DNA from: Scleroderma bovista
Taxonomy: Eukaryota > Basidiomycota > Agaricomycetes > Boletales > Sclerodermataceae
Assembly (NCBI GenBank): GCA_037178675.1
Contig: JAYMGJ010000239.1
Location: 62,001-126,000, forward strand
Direction: 5' to 3'
Length of the DNA stretch: 64,000 bases
The notes beneath the pieces were generated by a model. The model saw nothing but the letters and a program-made list of their open reading frames with translations, was not told the DNA's origin and made no database searches. The translations under genes were made by a program, and so were the position numbers. Shown here in pieces: positions 1 through 10,856 of this stretch; within the stretch, counting starts at the first letter, position 1, and the number at the start of each line of letters is the position of its first letter.

Positions 1-1781
1 ACCCTGCACATGGGGAATGTGTCCACCTGTCCTGCAAGGAATTCGCAGGACCGACTGACAGAGTTGGTTATCTCCTGCACATCTTGTTCCAGGCTTGCAA
101 TGACAAGTTCGCGAGCGGCAGTCCTGACAGACTTCCATTTTTCATCCGCATACTGCCGGCCAAACGCTACAGTTATGAGTTTGTCTGAATGGATGTCCAA
201 AACGTCCGATATAACTGATTGGTGGCGGGAAAGTTCCCTTGTTTGAGCTTTCCGTGTGAGAAACGAAAGTAACTGAAGCAGAATAAGCCTTTCATATCAC
301 AGTTTGGATTACTTAGCTTACCCGAATGGCGGCTAGCATGACCTTCGTCCGTGTCTCTCCAAATCTCTCATGTTGCAATTCCTCACACAGTAAATCGACC
401 ATCTTAGCAAGGACGTTGCCAAAGACGGCAGAGTCCCTCAGGGACATGAGGTACTCTCCAAACCATGACAGAAACCAGGGTCTTTCATCAGTGAGATCTG
501 CGCCTTCGACAAGCTTTGTAAATGAAGGATTATCTTTGACGGCATCGAACACGATCCGGGGATACTCAGGGCTTTCCCCGCTCCACGACTGCGAACCAAG
601 ACGTTTCACGAGGAAGAGTAGACATCGAAGTACAACCACGAATTCTAGGCGGATGTATTACACTGCTTGAAGCTAAAACAAAAATAGCAGGAACTTACGT
701 GGACCTACATCGTGCAGATGTTCGACGACAATTCGCCGGCAGTCAACGCCACTAAAAGATTTCAGTAGAACTTGATTGGGCGCAAGTCGGAGAACCTGAG
801 TGTATCCAATCCAAAGCTCCCGTGGATCCGACACAAATGACATGGCCTGAAGAAGTTCGGAAGTCTTCTCTACCGCGGGAACAGCTGGCATACTACGGTT
901 GGCTGTTAAAGCCTCCCTTCTCGTGTTTGTTAAGAGGTAAAACACAGTCTGCAGTGCTAATTCATGACCAGAGACGAAGTGTTCTTCTGCTATTGGGACC
1001 TCGGTGCACGAGGAGATGAGGGACCTGGCCCATTGACGCACTTCTTGAGACTCATCGAAAAGAAGAACGAGCAACCCTGGTGGAGGAACATCTTTTGGCC
1101 ATGTTGACAGGGAAGGCCGAGAGCGAATTAGACCCAAAATCGTGGGGTCGCGTAGAATGCGCAAATTTGAGAGTACATGGTAAAGAATGGCAGGTGGGAC
1201 GTTGTGCAAAGCAGCGGCATTGGTTTGGACGTCGTTTATACCGGCATGGGCCAAAGCATCCTTGACGAGACCCAGCTCCCAATCGTCAAAGCTACGGTAG
1301 AATCCTGACATGACATCATCTGAGAAGGCGCCAAAGTATCTGTGTACGGTCCATCAGCTCTGTGAACTGAACATGTAAAGGAAGCAGAAACACGTCGGTT
1401 CGCGTGACAATTGACTGTACACGCAATGAAGGGTAAAAATCCTACTCACGTTGGCCGCGAGTTGACCTTGGCTTCTCCCAGTGCTTTAATGCACTTGCTG
1501 CATCTCGCCAAGCAGTTCTTTAACCTAGCCTTCCACTTGTCCACGAGAGCACTGTCGTAGGCAAACAATCTGAGCAGAAATGTAGCAGCGTCTACCGTGA
1601 CCTGGTCCGCACGATTACAGAACCAATGATAACGCTTGTCTGACGTGTCAGGTGGAACCTTCATTAAATACGAATGGATGGGTTGTAATACTTCGTCTGA
1701 CCCCACCTCTGTGTTGACGGGGGTGTCGCGAACACTTGCGAGTATGCCTTTGACTTTCTCGACATCATCACCAGAAGTCAT
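1..1781 (-). CDS. SEN1: SEN1-type RNA/DNA helicase, N-terminal part (runs off left edge)
   Basis: The encoded protein matches the long helical N-terminal domain of Sen1 helicases, which act in transcription termination and R-loop removal; the helicase core would lie left of the window. The chosen start is the ATG at 1779-1781 (MTSGDDVEKV); an in-frame ATG lies further upstream at 1835. Exons read back as MTSGDDVEK..., then an intron, then YFGAFSDDVMSGFYRSFDDW (near 1310) with DVPPPGLLVLLFDES and ISSCTEVP, an intron near 640-700, then RCLLFLVKRLGSQSW, an intron near 250-320, and a last visible exon with QTRELSRHQSVISDV. The start lies 140 bp from the divergent translin gene. Family assignment comes from recognised phrases, not from the catalytic motifs, which are not in view. 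Confidence 0.75.
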
Positions 1782-1921
1782 GAAAGAGTGAGTGTAACGA
1801 AGTGTCTGGATTCTGTGATGGACCGAAAAGACCACTTGGTCGTTGCCAAAGTGTGTTTCTCCGAAACAGGTCGTTTATATGCCGCACGGTGCCGTGTGAA
1901 GACTCAGACTGACTCGCGTCG

Positions 1922-2910
1922 ATGGACACACACTATCTCAATGAACTCCTCGAGCAGGATGTCGAGCTCAGGGAGGTGAGATCCTCAGATGGATAGTAGA
2001 TTATCTTCATGCTCATTTAATTGACCAGAAAATCAAAGACCAAGTAACTGATCTTGACAAGAAGACACGTAACATGGTCGGGATCCTGAACAAAATCCAT
2101 TCTACTCCATCAGAGTCAAGTGAGTCGATTTGTAAATGTCTCGCCAGTACTTCTTAGATGTCCTTTCAGTACCTCCGCTACTCGACGCAGTGCGTCCGAT
2201 CCTGCACAGCTGTGACGAGACCACAGCCGCCCTCGCAGCCATAATCCCCCCTAATCAGTTCTGGCGCTGGAAAGATATGTGGTCCAACTCTCTCCGAACG
2301 GCGGTGTACTCTGCTGCCCTTGTGGAATTTCTCACAACCGGATCTCTCATTTCACTTGCACAAACTAGTCAGGCACTGGGAAGTGAGCCCTCACACTCCA
2401 CATCCGTGAGACTTTTTGGCACTACCCTGTGTTCTAGTAAAGGAAGAATGGAAAGATAGGTTTTGTATCGCAGTCGAGGACTATCTGCATGGACTAATTA
2501 GTCTCGTCAACGAACTGGTGAGTGCGTCGTTCAAACGTTTTGTGGTTTCCAAAGCTGGCACTGGGCTCACTGGTATCCGCTATGTCAGTCCCGGCTGGCT
2601 GTCAATGCGGTGACACTCGGAGACTACCAAGCACCTATCCGAATCTCGCTTTTCGTCAAAGACATCTTCTCTGGCTTCACCATGGTAAAGTTTGCCCTTG
2701 AGATATGTCATAGAGCTAACTACCCGTCTATAGTTGAATCTGAAAAATGATACGCTACGTCGGCGCTTTGACAGTTTGAAATATGATCTGAAGAAGATTG
2801 AAGAAGGTCGGCTCCCCGATTCTCTGGTCTGTTCCTCACACTCTAAACCACGTCTCGCAGTTGTCTACGATGTATCGTTACGCAAACTAACTACCCCTTC
2901 AAGAACGTAA
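1922..2910 (+). CDS. TSN: Translin (single-strand DNA/RNA-binding protein, C3PO subunit)
   Basis: Translin binds single-stranded RNA and DNA and, with TRAX, forms the C3PO nuclease. The model starts with MDTHYLNELLEQDVELRE at 1922 and has several short introns. It continues as KIKDQVTDLDKKTRNMVGIL, then VPPLLDAVRPILHSCDETTA, FWRWKDMWSNSLRTAVYSA, VKEEWKDRFCIAVEDYLHGL, SLVNELSRLAVNAVTLGDYQ and NLKNDTLRRRFDSLKYDLKK, and ends VVYDVSLRKLTTPSRT. These blocks follow the translin family order throughout and the length is about that of the family (roughly 230 residues). It is transcribed away from SEN1 and followed by SGF29 on the same strand. No lesion was seen. Confidence 0.93.
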
Positions 2911-3130
2911 TCTATCTATGAATTGATGGAACAAAGAGGACAATCTACCTAGATGTACCGTGGATGTAGTGCCAATGTACATATCTTGAATTATTGGTGG
3001 CGGGGGTCCTGCTTTACTATCTCCCACCACTCAACCGCCTCGTTCTTCGCCTATTCTACTGTCCTGGAACAGTGACTGAGTCACTGAATAGTTTGATTTT
3101 ACAGCAGATACTACCTTCTTAAATAACTCA

Positions 3131-4465
3131 ATGGACCGAAGGCGAGGATCAACACGACCTGCCTCCACCGAAGGTCGGTTTGCACGACGCGTTCTTTCCT
3201 GTGTCGTTATCAATCCAACGTCAAGCATGATTTATTGATGACTCTACTGTAGAGATAGAATATTGGTCTCATGCGAGCAAATCACTCGCTGCGCTGTCAA
3301 ACATTTATGCCAGCCCCAGTACTGTTGAGACTATTGGGCGTGTCAACAGGCTAATCGCTGCGTGGCCGACAGATGATTCCCTCCCCGCTGAGGGTTATGA
3401 GATTCTGCGAACTAATTACAAGAAGCTGTCCTTGGCACTCAAAGAAGTCCATCGAAACGCGAACGATGAGGCTAGGTAAGTAGTAGTTAGTACAACTTTG
3501 TGTTTCCCCTCACGATCCTCAGAGCGCTCGATGATGCGATAGAACGGGTGGGAGTTCTTATGGCCCTCAGAAAGGCATCAGAACCCTACCCGCAAGGTTT
3601 GTCTACCCTGCACAGGAAGTCTGCTGTACTCAATACTTAATGCACGACCAGAGAAACGAAATAAGCGCCCAAGACCTCCATCACCGTCTCCAACTTCTGC
3701 GGCTGTCACTTCGGGAGTTTCGCGTGCCACGCAAGCTGCCCGAGGGTCAACTGGCCCTTCACCTGTAATGCCGTTTTCCCGCGAGCCGAAAGCTCGTAGA
3801 GAAGCATTGGCGAGGCAGTTGCCTCTGCAAGAAGGTCGCAAGGTGGCATTCCACCCACCAGCAGGAAAGGCTGCGGATGGTAGCAATGCCGACGCCGATG
3901 AGAACACGTGGATACTGGCTGTCATTACCAAATGTATAAATCAGGACAAAAACAGGTGTGTAAAGTTCGCCTGCACTTTGATCCTTGATGTATTTTTGAA
4001 CCTGCCTCGAGGTACGAAGTCCAAGATGTAGAACCACAGGAAGATGGGCAACCTGGACAGTGAGGCATATTTATTCCCCGCCATTTTTTACTGCTAATAT
4101 ATCCTCGAGGTGCTATAATACCACCCTTCGAGCGATCATTCCACTCCCAGATCCCGAGGCACCACCAAATAGTGCTGCGCACCCAAGTGCATATCAGGAG
4201 TTCCCAGCAGGGTCAACAGTGATGGCTCTTTATCCGGACACAAGTTGCTTTTATCGTGCTGAAGTCATCGCAATTCCGAGTGAGGGTCGTGTGAGTCTCA
4301 GAGATCATGTGTTCATACCACCTCAGAAGCTCACGCCATGGGTTCTAGAGCATGTCTTCCAAATACTATAAGCTCAAGTTTGAGGATGACGACGATCAAG
4401 AGCATTCCGTTCAGGCACAGTGGGTCGTAGAATGGCCGGGTACTAACAGAAACTGTACAATTTAG
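3131..4465 (+). CDS. SGF29: SAGA-associated factor 29 (SGF29), tandem Tudor protein
   Basis: SGF29 reads methylated histone H3K4 through a C-terminal double Tudor domain and belongs to the SAGA acetyltransferase complex. The first exon reads MDRRRGSTRPASTE and splices across about 80 nt to EIEYWSHASKSLAALSNIYA. The middle is TIGRVNRLIAAWPTDDSLP, followed by a Ser/Pro-rich linker. The Tudor region begins GRKVAFHPPAGKAADGSNAD with ENTWILAVITKCINQDKNRY, and continues TTLRAIIPLPDPEAPP, GSTVMALYPDTSCFYRAEV and YYKLKFEDDDDQEHSVQAQW before a short tail. The typical SGF29 pattern of aromatic Tudor residues (MALYPDTSCFYRA) is present. The start is supported by clean splicing into the conserved frame. 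Terminal residues after VVEWPG are less certain. Confidence 0.9.
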
Positions 4466-4573
4466 CTGGTTTATGTAAGGAGACTCCATGACCCCAGACA
4501 GTCCTGGCAAGTTCCATAACCTACGTCATATGTTACAATGCTCCAAGTAAGGCCTGCGTATTGCGCCAGCAAG

Positions 4574-4598
4574 GTTCTGAGGGGTTCGCGTAGTTTCT
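4574..4598 (+). promoter_or_regulatory. Step-type heat shock element upstream of the small HSP gene
   Basis: Three TTC triplets lie at 4575-4577, 4585-4587 and 4595-4597, each separated by exactly 7 nt. This is the spacing known for step-type Hsf1 elements (nTTCn units with 5-nt gaps). The site is about 75-100 bp upstream of the start codon and just upstream of a TATA box, as expected for a heat-inducible gene. Binding by Hsf1 is inferred. Confidence 0.6.
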
Positions 4599-4612
4599 AG
4601 CCTCAACGATCG

Positions 4613-4619
4613 TATAAAA
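4613..4619 (+). promoter_or_regulatory. TATA box of the small HSP gene
   Basis: TATAAAA lies 54 bp before the ATG at 4673 and directly downstream of the step-type heat shock element. Spacing to the start codon leaves room for a short 5' leader. Confidence 0.65.
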
Positions 4620-4672
4620 GCAAAGACATTTACGAAGTCGTCGTCATCGTCCCTGGGCTTTCTATTGTCGCA

Positions 4673-5275
4673 ATGTCTATCGCGAGACAACTCTTCCGCG
4701 AGTTCAGGCCCCTCTTCCAGATGCTAGAGGAACCATTCGGGAGGTCTGCTGTTGGTTATGGCTTCCCTCAATCCCGTTCCGTTTTCGCAGACCCTTTTTT
4801 TGAACGAGCGAATGCCCTCCGTCCAGCAGTGGACGTTGTTGAAGAGGGTGACAAGTACATAGTGGAGGCTGACTTGCCGGGCGTTAAAAAGGATAACGTG
4901 GATATTACGATCGGGGATGGAGGACGGAGCATTACTATCCAGGGAAAGACAGCCAGTCGACAAGCGGCCCCTCAATCACAGGATACTGATGACGGTCCAT
5001 CAGCAAGTGAAGGTACGTCTGCCACGTTTAGTTTCCATCCGACAGTTGGACCAATGTCACCTGTAGGAACGGGGCCCGTCGTTGCCTCCCAACAGAATCA
5101 GAACCAACTGACCTCGGAACGTCTCTGGTCAGGGGGCTCGCTCTTCACCAGGACGGTCTGGCTTCCCCAATCTATCGACCGCTCCAAGGTGACGGCGAAG
5201 TTAGAGGATGGGATTCTGACACTGCAGGTTCCGAAGTTGGAAGACAAGGAGATTGTCAAAGTGCCCGTGGAGTAA
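4673..5275 (+). CDS. HSP20: Small heat shock protein, Hsp20/alpha-crystallin family
   Basis: A single uninterrupted reading frame of 200 residues, unusual here because almost every neighbour has introns; intronless structure is common for strongly heat-induced genes. The N-terminal arm is MSIARQLFREFRPLFQM. The alpha-crystallin domain starts near residue 48 (LRPAVDVVEEGDKYIVEADL PGVKKDNVDI). A Ser/Gln-rich insertion of about 55 residues interrupts it before LFTRTVWLPQSIDRSKVTAK and the hallmark LEDGILTLQVPK near the C-terminus. Such proteins are ATP-independent holdases in the cytosol. A heat-shock element and TATA box precede it. Confidence in the family is very high; the long insertion within the domain is the only oddity. 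Confidence 0.96.
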   Translation: MSIARQLFREFRPLFQMLEEPFGRSAVGYGFPQSRSVFADPFFERANALRPAVDVVEEGDKYIVEADLPGVKKDNVDITIGDGGRSITIQGKTASRQAAPQSQDTDDGPSASEGTSATFSFHPTVGPMSPVGTGPVVASQQNQNQLTSERLWSGGSLFTRTVWLPQSIDRSKVTAKLEDGILTLQVPKLEDKEIVKVPVE

Positions 5276-5797
5276 CGAAGGGGCGAAATCAACTGATGCA
5301 CCTTGATGGGCGTTCGCACTTATCCCTACTCAATCACTGTTATGTAGCCCTATTCGCAATATTACACGAACCTGTTTGTATTTGAATGTACTGGGGATCA
5401 GTGGTTCTATGACTGTACACGTCAGTAGGTGTGTGAACAGTGATGGATCACCTTCAAAAATGCCCGGATTACATGCCGATGGCCTGGCTGAAAGGTTGGA
5501 CTATTAGAGACCGTGGCCCATGCTGTTATCCGAAGAAGAGAGTGGTCGTAGCAAGTCGGAATCTCACCAGGTTGACTGGTTGGACATATTTGAGTTGGAC
5601 TGAGGAGCTGCTGGTGGTTGTTGACATGAGCGCTGCAAGAACATCGCGTCGTTGCCCTGGTGCGGTACTAAAAGTCAACTGCTGCCAACAAAGGTTTCAC
5701 TTCTCCTCACTGCCCCCTTGTCCCTTCCACTCCATCGTGGACCGCGAACCTTAAAACATCGCCGCCATAGCACTTTGTTGATACAGCTAACTTAGTT
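5276..5797. other. Intergenic stretch, no gene recognised
   Basis: About 520 bp between the small HSP gene and the next gene. One open frame of 104 codons occurs at 5440-5754 but its translation shows no recognisable family features, so it is not called as a gene. A short leader for the downstream gene probably lies at the right end. Confidence 0.5.
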
Positions 5798-7113
5798 ATG
5801 GCTGCCTATTACGCTGATTCGACCATCCTCGCACACACGACATCCCTCCAGCCCTACGGGCGTTTCAGCGACCCAGATGATCCAGATCAAAGCTCGGGCA
5901 TATACAACCTACCAACAGACTCAGAGGGCGATGCCGAGATAGATGAGCTCGAGTCTGACACGGAGGAGGACCAGGTCGCGAGCACCTCCTCGGCTGGGAG
6001 AAAAAAGGGAGGCAGAAAACTGGGAGAGCGTGTCCCAGGAACAAGTTTACTTCCTGCGTCCAAAATCGAGAGTATGATTCATTTAGATGGTACGTCCGTT
6101 CCATCCACCACCTACCTTGCTGTATTCATCTCCCAAGGTATCACTGGTAGCCTTACTGTGTCCAAGGAAGCCGCCTTCATGATATCCGTCGCAACAGTAA
6201 GCCTACTCGTTCGCCTAATACTTGGATGAAATCTGAGGCTTACTCTCGATTCCAGGAAGAGTTTCTGAAGCGAATGGTACAAGCGGGTTATCGGAGCGCC
6301 TCAGCTACACGGAGAAATATTGTCAACTATACGGACATGGGTATGTTTTGGACCCTTCACTCTACGTCCAGGCATTGAACGCCTTCCAGCGTTGTCGACC
6401 CAACAATATCAGGAGTTCATGTTCCTGCAAGGTATGAATTGGTTGCCCTGGGTATTATTGCTGTGGTATACATCTCTCGCGCAGATACAATACCAGAACC
6501 CCTCAGCATCACGGAAGCGCTTGACAAACGCGAGGCTAAACTAAAGGATGATCTTGCCGCCAATCCTGCCATGTCTTCCGCCAACCAAACACCGTCAGCC
6601 CCTATACATTCTGGTCATCACGCCAATGGGAAGTCGAAGGGCAAACACCGTGTTTTTATAGAGAAGGATAAACCGAGCGCGTATAATAGTCCTAACCCGC
6701 GTCCTGGTGGAGATGACGGGAGAGACTCGGAGATGGAAGTGGACGAGCAAGCGAGTGACGTTTTGCCCCCTCCTTCAAGAAGTTCAAGCGGCAGAGTCAT
6801 AAAAGCTTCTAGGGCGGTGCGCGAGGGCATGGAAGACAGCGTAAACGTGAATGCGATTGTGGTGAACGGGTCCGCGAATTCGCACCCCCTGGAGGGGTCT
6901 TGGCCAGCATCAGCCTCACCTCCGAGGAATCTTTCACCCCAACGACTACCGTACGAGTTTCCATCATTCCCCCCGCCATGGCCTGGTCACTACACTGGTC
7001 CGGCAAGTGGATTTATACAGGACCCTCCTCATACATGGACATGTGCCAAGCAAAACCCAGGTCGCACGATATATTCGCAACAACCCCGGCCTGAAAATAC
7101 CACATACCGTTAG
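5798..7113 (+). CDS. Histone-fold (CBF/NF-Y, Dpb3/CHRAC-like) protein with long basic tail
   Basis: The N-terminus is acidic (TDSEGDAEIDELESDTEEDQ). It is followed by a histone fold: LLPASKIESMIHLD, then across an intron GSLTVSKEAAFMISVAT, then EEFLKRMVQAGYRSASATRR NIVNYTDM. This pattern matches the CBFD/NFYB/HMF fold of DNA polymerase epsilon subunit Dpb3 and chromatin-accessibility subunits. After two more introns (donor GTATGT near 6340 and GTATGA near 6432) it reads LSTQQYQEFMFLQDTIPEPL SITEAL, then a low-complexity tail of about 200 residues rich in Pro, Ser and basic residues. The nuclear role is inferred from the fold. The tail is not expected in Dpb3 of yeast, so an exact orthologue is not named. 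Confidence 0.8.
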
Positions 7114-7500
7114 CATGCGGTCCCGTGGAATCTTGTTTCATTTACACAAATCTTGTCCATTTACACTCCCTCATTGCTCCCTCACATTTTGCACTACAAT
7201 AGTAACGCGAAGATTAGCAACGCATGTACCAACCATCATGCACCTGTCACCAGTAATATGAGGTTTACTGGACTCTATACTGTGTTTCTTGTTTAGTAGA
7301 ACCATCATATGTCAATCGACTCTCTTGATTGACGTGTCAATGAGTGTCAACACAACGGTGAGCCATTTTACTGCGTTACAAGGGCGCCTAAGTGATAAGT
7401 ATCACCCCCTGATTGATACGAGTAGTTGATTTGGCATATTAGTGCAAGGTTCGCAGGCAGTATAAAAGGTCCAGCTGAAGTGTCGTCCGTGGTTCACTCA
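7114..7500. other. Intergenic stretch, no gene recognised
   Basis: About 390 bp between the histone-fold gene and the dioxygenase gene. It contains short open frames only. It probably carries the 3' end of the upstream gene and the promoter of the downstream one; no clear TATA box or repeated motif stood out. Confidence 0.4.
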
Positions 7501-8975
7501 ATGCAGTCTTCTTTCCGGCTTCCAATTATTGACATTGGACCTTACTTGGATCCTACACAGCCTAGCAGCCTGGAACGAGCCGCAGTATCAACTGCTCTTC
7601 ATGATGCTTGTGTAGAATATGGCTTCTTCTACCTCGACATCTCCAAGTATGTGGACCCGAGTGAACCGGAAGAACTGACACAACTAGCTCGCGAGTTCTT
7701 CTTCCTACCACAAGAGGAGAAAGATATTATTTCTATCACGAACCAAGATAATGCTCGAGGTAAGCTCAAACTACATGAGTCCGTAGTCTACATAACGTGT
7801 TGGAGTACAGGGTATCAGAGATTAAAAGAAAACGTCACGAATGGCAAGGCTGACAACCACGAGGGAATCGACTTTTACAGGCCAGTCGAGAACCCGGATA
7901 AATCGAAAACCTTGTGGGGTGAAAACCAGTGGCCAAGCGTACCCGGTACCTTCCGGCAGAAATATGAACAGTGGATCGAGAAGATGAAGAAACTAGGAAT
8001 GGTGGTCATGAAAGCGTAAGTCTTCGTTTCCTCCTATGGCGTTACCGATTTCTCGACGGCAAGATATCAGCATGGCGGACGGGCTAGGCCTGAATGATGA
8101 TGAATGGAAAGAACTCCGTGCTCAGGTAGATGATAACTTCTGGGTCATGAGGGTTATTGGTGGGTAGTGCATCCTTGATAACGCCTCGGGAATTGATTGT
8201 ACTTACATAGGTTACCCACCTTTACCAAACGATTATGACGGGTTCTCGTGTGGAGCACACAAGTGCGTGAACTGGGTTCAACTTAAGATATAAGAAACTG
8301 AAAAGCATCATATCTTGAAGAGATTACGGGTGCTTGACGTGAGCATTCGTTCAGTTACTGTTTGGGCTGTACCTAAACGGACACCGGCTAGTCTGCTACA
8401 CGCTGATTCAACCCATTCAGCTTTGCAAGTGTTCCTACCAAAGAGCGGGCTTTCCGTCACTGAATTGGATGGACTTCCCAACGAGAACGGCAGTGAGGAG
8501 GGAGTGTGGATCAACGCTGATCCAATTCCTGGGTGTATTGTTTGTAATATTGGTGAAAGTAAGTCGGGCAGAAAGGCCATATTTCGTGTAATTCACCTTC
8601 CGATGCTTAGTGTGGGAGATATGGACAAATGGGTTGTATAAGAGCACGTTACATAGGGTGATCCACAGGGGATCCAACTATCGGTGCGTATTACCACGAA
8701 CTCTCCGAGACCATTTCCGTTACCTGATCACCTTTTCTCATCATAGGGTCTCGTAAGTATTTCCACTTAATCTAGTTCTTGCAGAAGGTGGCCAACATCA
8801 TTGCAGGATCCCATTCTTCTTTGAACCAAACTTCAATGCGAATGTGAAGCCGCTGGCGGGTGTATTAGCCCGCACAGAACATGCCAAGGTCTATGGTCCT
8901 GTTATTTATGGTGATTTTCTCCTTGGGAAAGTCGGAAGTAATTTTGCTCAGGATGGTGCCAGAGGTAGATATTGA
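7501..8975 (+). CDS. 2-oxoglutarate/Fe(II)-dependent dioxygenase (isopenicillin N synthase-like fold)
   Basis: The family uses Fe(II) and usually 2-oxoglutarate to oxidise small molecules. The N-terminal DIOX_N region reads FRLPIIDIGPYLDPTQPSSL and CVEYGFFYLDISKYVD with EFFFLPQEEKDIISITNQDN. Later exons give GIDFYRPVENPDKSKTLWGE, WPSVPGTFRQKYEQWIEKMK, MADGLGLNDDEWKELRAQVD and FWVMRVIGYPPLPNDY. Splicing near 8270-8390 joins HKDYGCLTLLHADSTHSALQ, which carries the metal-binding HxD pair. Then WINADPIPGCIVCNIGE, and across another intron MWEIWTNGLYKSTLHRVIHR with the distal His, and NYRVSIPFFFEPNF with the RxS co-substrate motif. The product ends VGSNFAQDGARGRY. All catalytic residues are present. 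The substrate cannot be told from sequence. About seven exons. Confidence 0.88.
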
Positions 8976-9165
8976 AGTACTGGGAGAGACCACTAGGCGT
9001 GCAGTTGCCGTAGGAATTGATGATTTACATATGTGTAGTTGTAGCAGTCAACCTGACTTCAAATCACGTGCATCCACTATGATCATCGGTATGAGATTCG
9101 AATTGATCAATACTTTTCGACATCGAAATCTCTACCATTTCTGGAGACCCTTGCAGAGGAGAGGA

Positions 9166-10778
9166 ATGTCATACGAAGCATCCCTTGCAAAGCTAACCTC
9201 CCCGCTGAAGGATCTTGTCACGAACGCGCAAGCCGAGGCAGGGAAAACTGATGGAGATCAAGTAGAAATAACCGGTTTCATAGATAAAGTTGCGGAGGGG
9301 GACATTGTGAAGGCTGAGAACATGCCTGTAAGTTTCACTCTAGCTGGCGTGCCAACTGTCGCTAACTTGCTCTGTCTCATAGGAACTGGAGACTCTGCTG
9401 ACCCCACGAACTTACCTTGTGAGCAACTACTTCACTGCTGCTGATGTCGCACTGTATGGCGCATTGCATCCGATGGTGGTATGTTGTATAGCTTTACGAA
9501 TTGACTGCCTCTGTTTAACGCGATGTGCACAGTCCCAACTCCAACCGCCTCAGTATTACGCGACTCCAGCAATCACCCGCTACTTTGACCATATCCAATC
9601 CAAACCATCAGTGCTACGCGCCGCTCAGGCGCTATCCCCGGCATTCTCGTTTGTCACGTTCGATTTGGAGTCCGCGCCCAAGATCGAGAGAAAAGCTGAC
9701 CTGCCCAAGAGGAAGGAGAAGGCACCGAAGCCTCCCGCTAGTCAACAACCGGAAGAGCCCAAGAAGGCTGCAAAACCAGAGGAAGCTAATGCAAACAAAA
9801 AGGAAGAGAAGCCCCAGAAAGATAGTAAAAAGGAGAAAAAAGAAAAGAACAAAGAGACCCCTGCTGCCGCTGAGGGTGGCAAAAAGAAGGGCGGAGGAGC
9901 TGGTGCAAGCAAGCCTGCGGAAGAGGATGGTGAACCAGTTCCATCCATGATAGATATGAGGGTTGGCCACATTATAGATGGTGCGACATCATTCGCCTCT
10001 CGATTTCTAGCTTCTAACCCACGTCAACCATTAGTGAGGAAGCATCCTGATGCAGACTCTCTCTACGTTGAGGTTCGTTTCATTCAGAATTTTTTGAGGG
10101 TAAATAGTATGCTAATGGTTCCCAACAGCAAATAGATCTGGGAGAGGAGACAGGTCCCCGTACTGTTGTTTCGGGACTTGTGAATTACATACCAATAGAA
10201 GAGATGCGTGACAAATACCTCGTTGCGATCGTAAGTGGATCCCCTTCATTAGAACGAATGGCTCACTTCTTACACGGACACCAGTGCAACTTGAAACCAG
10301 CAAATATGCGGGGCGTCAAGAGCTTTGCCATGGTTCTTGCCGTACGACTACCATCTGTATGAACCACTATCTACTGACCCCTTTTCTAGGCAACATCGAA
10401 GGATGGAAAGGATGGTGGTGTCGAGTTGATACAGCCGCCGCCAGGTTCCAAGCCCGGGGATCGTGTTTACTTCGAGGGACCCGAATATGAAAGTAGGTTT
10501 TTTCCGATTCTGGAACTCTTTGTCACTCGCTCATACCCGTTGTAGACGCACAACCGTTGTCCCAGCTAAACCCAAAGAAGAAGATTTTTGAAACGATTCA
10601 ACCTGGTAAGGCCACTATTGGATCCATTTCACCGATAACATCATCCTTCGTAGGCTTCACCACGCTGGAGACACGGGAGGCAGCATGGATCAATCCAGTG
10701 ACGAAGAGTGCACACCGAATTCGCACGAAGGACGGGGTATGTTTGGCGCCGACATTCGTTGGAGCCTCTTTGTCATAG
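9166..10778 (+). CDS. ARC1: Arc1/EMAPII-type tRNA-binding aminoacyl-tRNA synthetase cofactor
   Basis: The N-terminal part (MSYEASLAKLTSPLKDLVTN ... YLVSNYFTAADVALYGALHP, then YYATPAITRYFDHIQSKPSV) looks like a glutathione-transferase C-terminal fold, used in Arc1 for binding synthetases. A Lys/Glu/Pro-rich linker of about 90 residues follows. The C-terminal tRNA-binding OB-fold starts SMIDMRVGHI, continues KHPDADSLYVE, GPRTVVSGLVNYIPIEEM and NLKPANMRGVKSFAMVLA, and closes with SKDGKDGGVELIQPPPGSKP GDRVYFEGPE and a C-terminal extension ending DGVCLAPTFVGASLS. The domain order equals yeast Arc1 and AIMP1. At the 3' end a GTATGT after DG could instead be a splice donor giving a VDY ending; the read-through ending is preferred because it looks conserved. 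Confidence 0.88.
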
Positions 10779-10856
10779 GTAGACTACTAGTAGTACTGAA
10801 GCAGTCAGTGGCTGTGCTCCACTATTGAGTGAGCGGACCAAACTTGTCAGTTTTCA

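Noticed and set aside
5440..5754. 104-codon open frame after the small HSP gene
   Set aside because: No family resemblance; probably chance.
9525..9972. Overlapping open frames on both strands across the Lys-rich linker of the Arc1-like gene
   Set aside because: They arise from the AAG/GAG-rich composition; the linker frame lies between two clearly conserved domains of the real gene.
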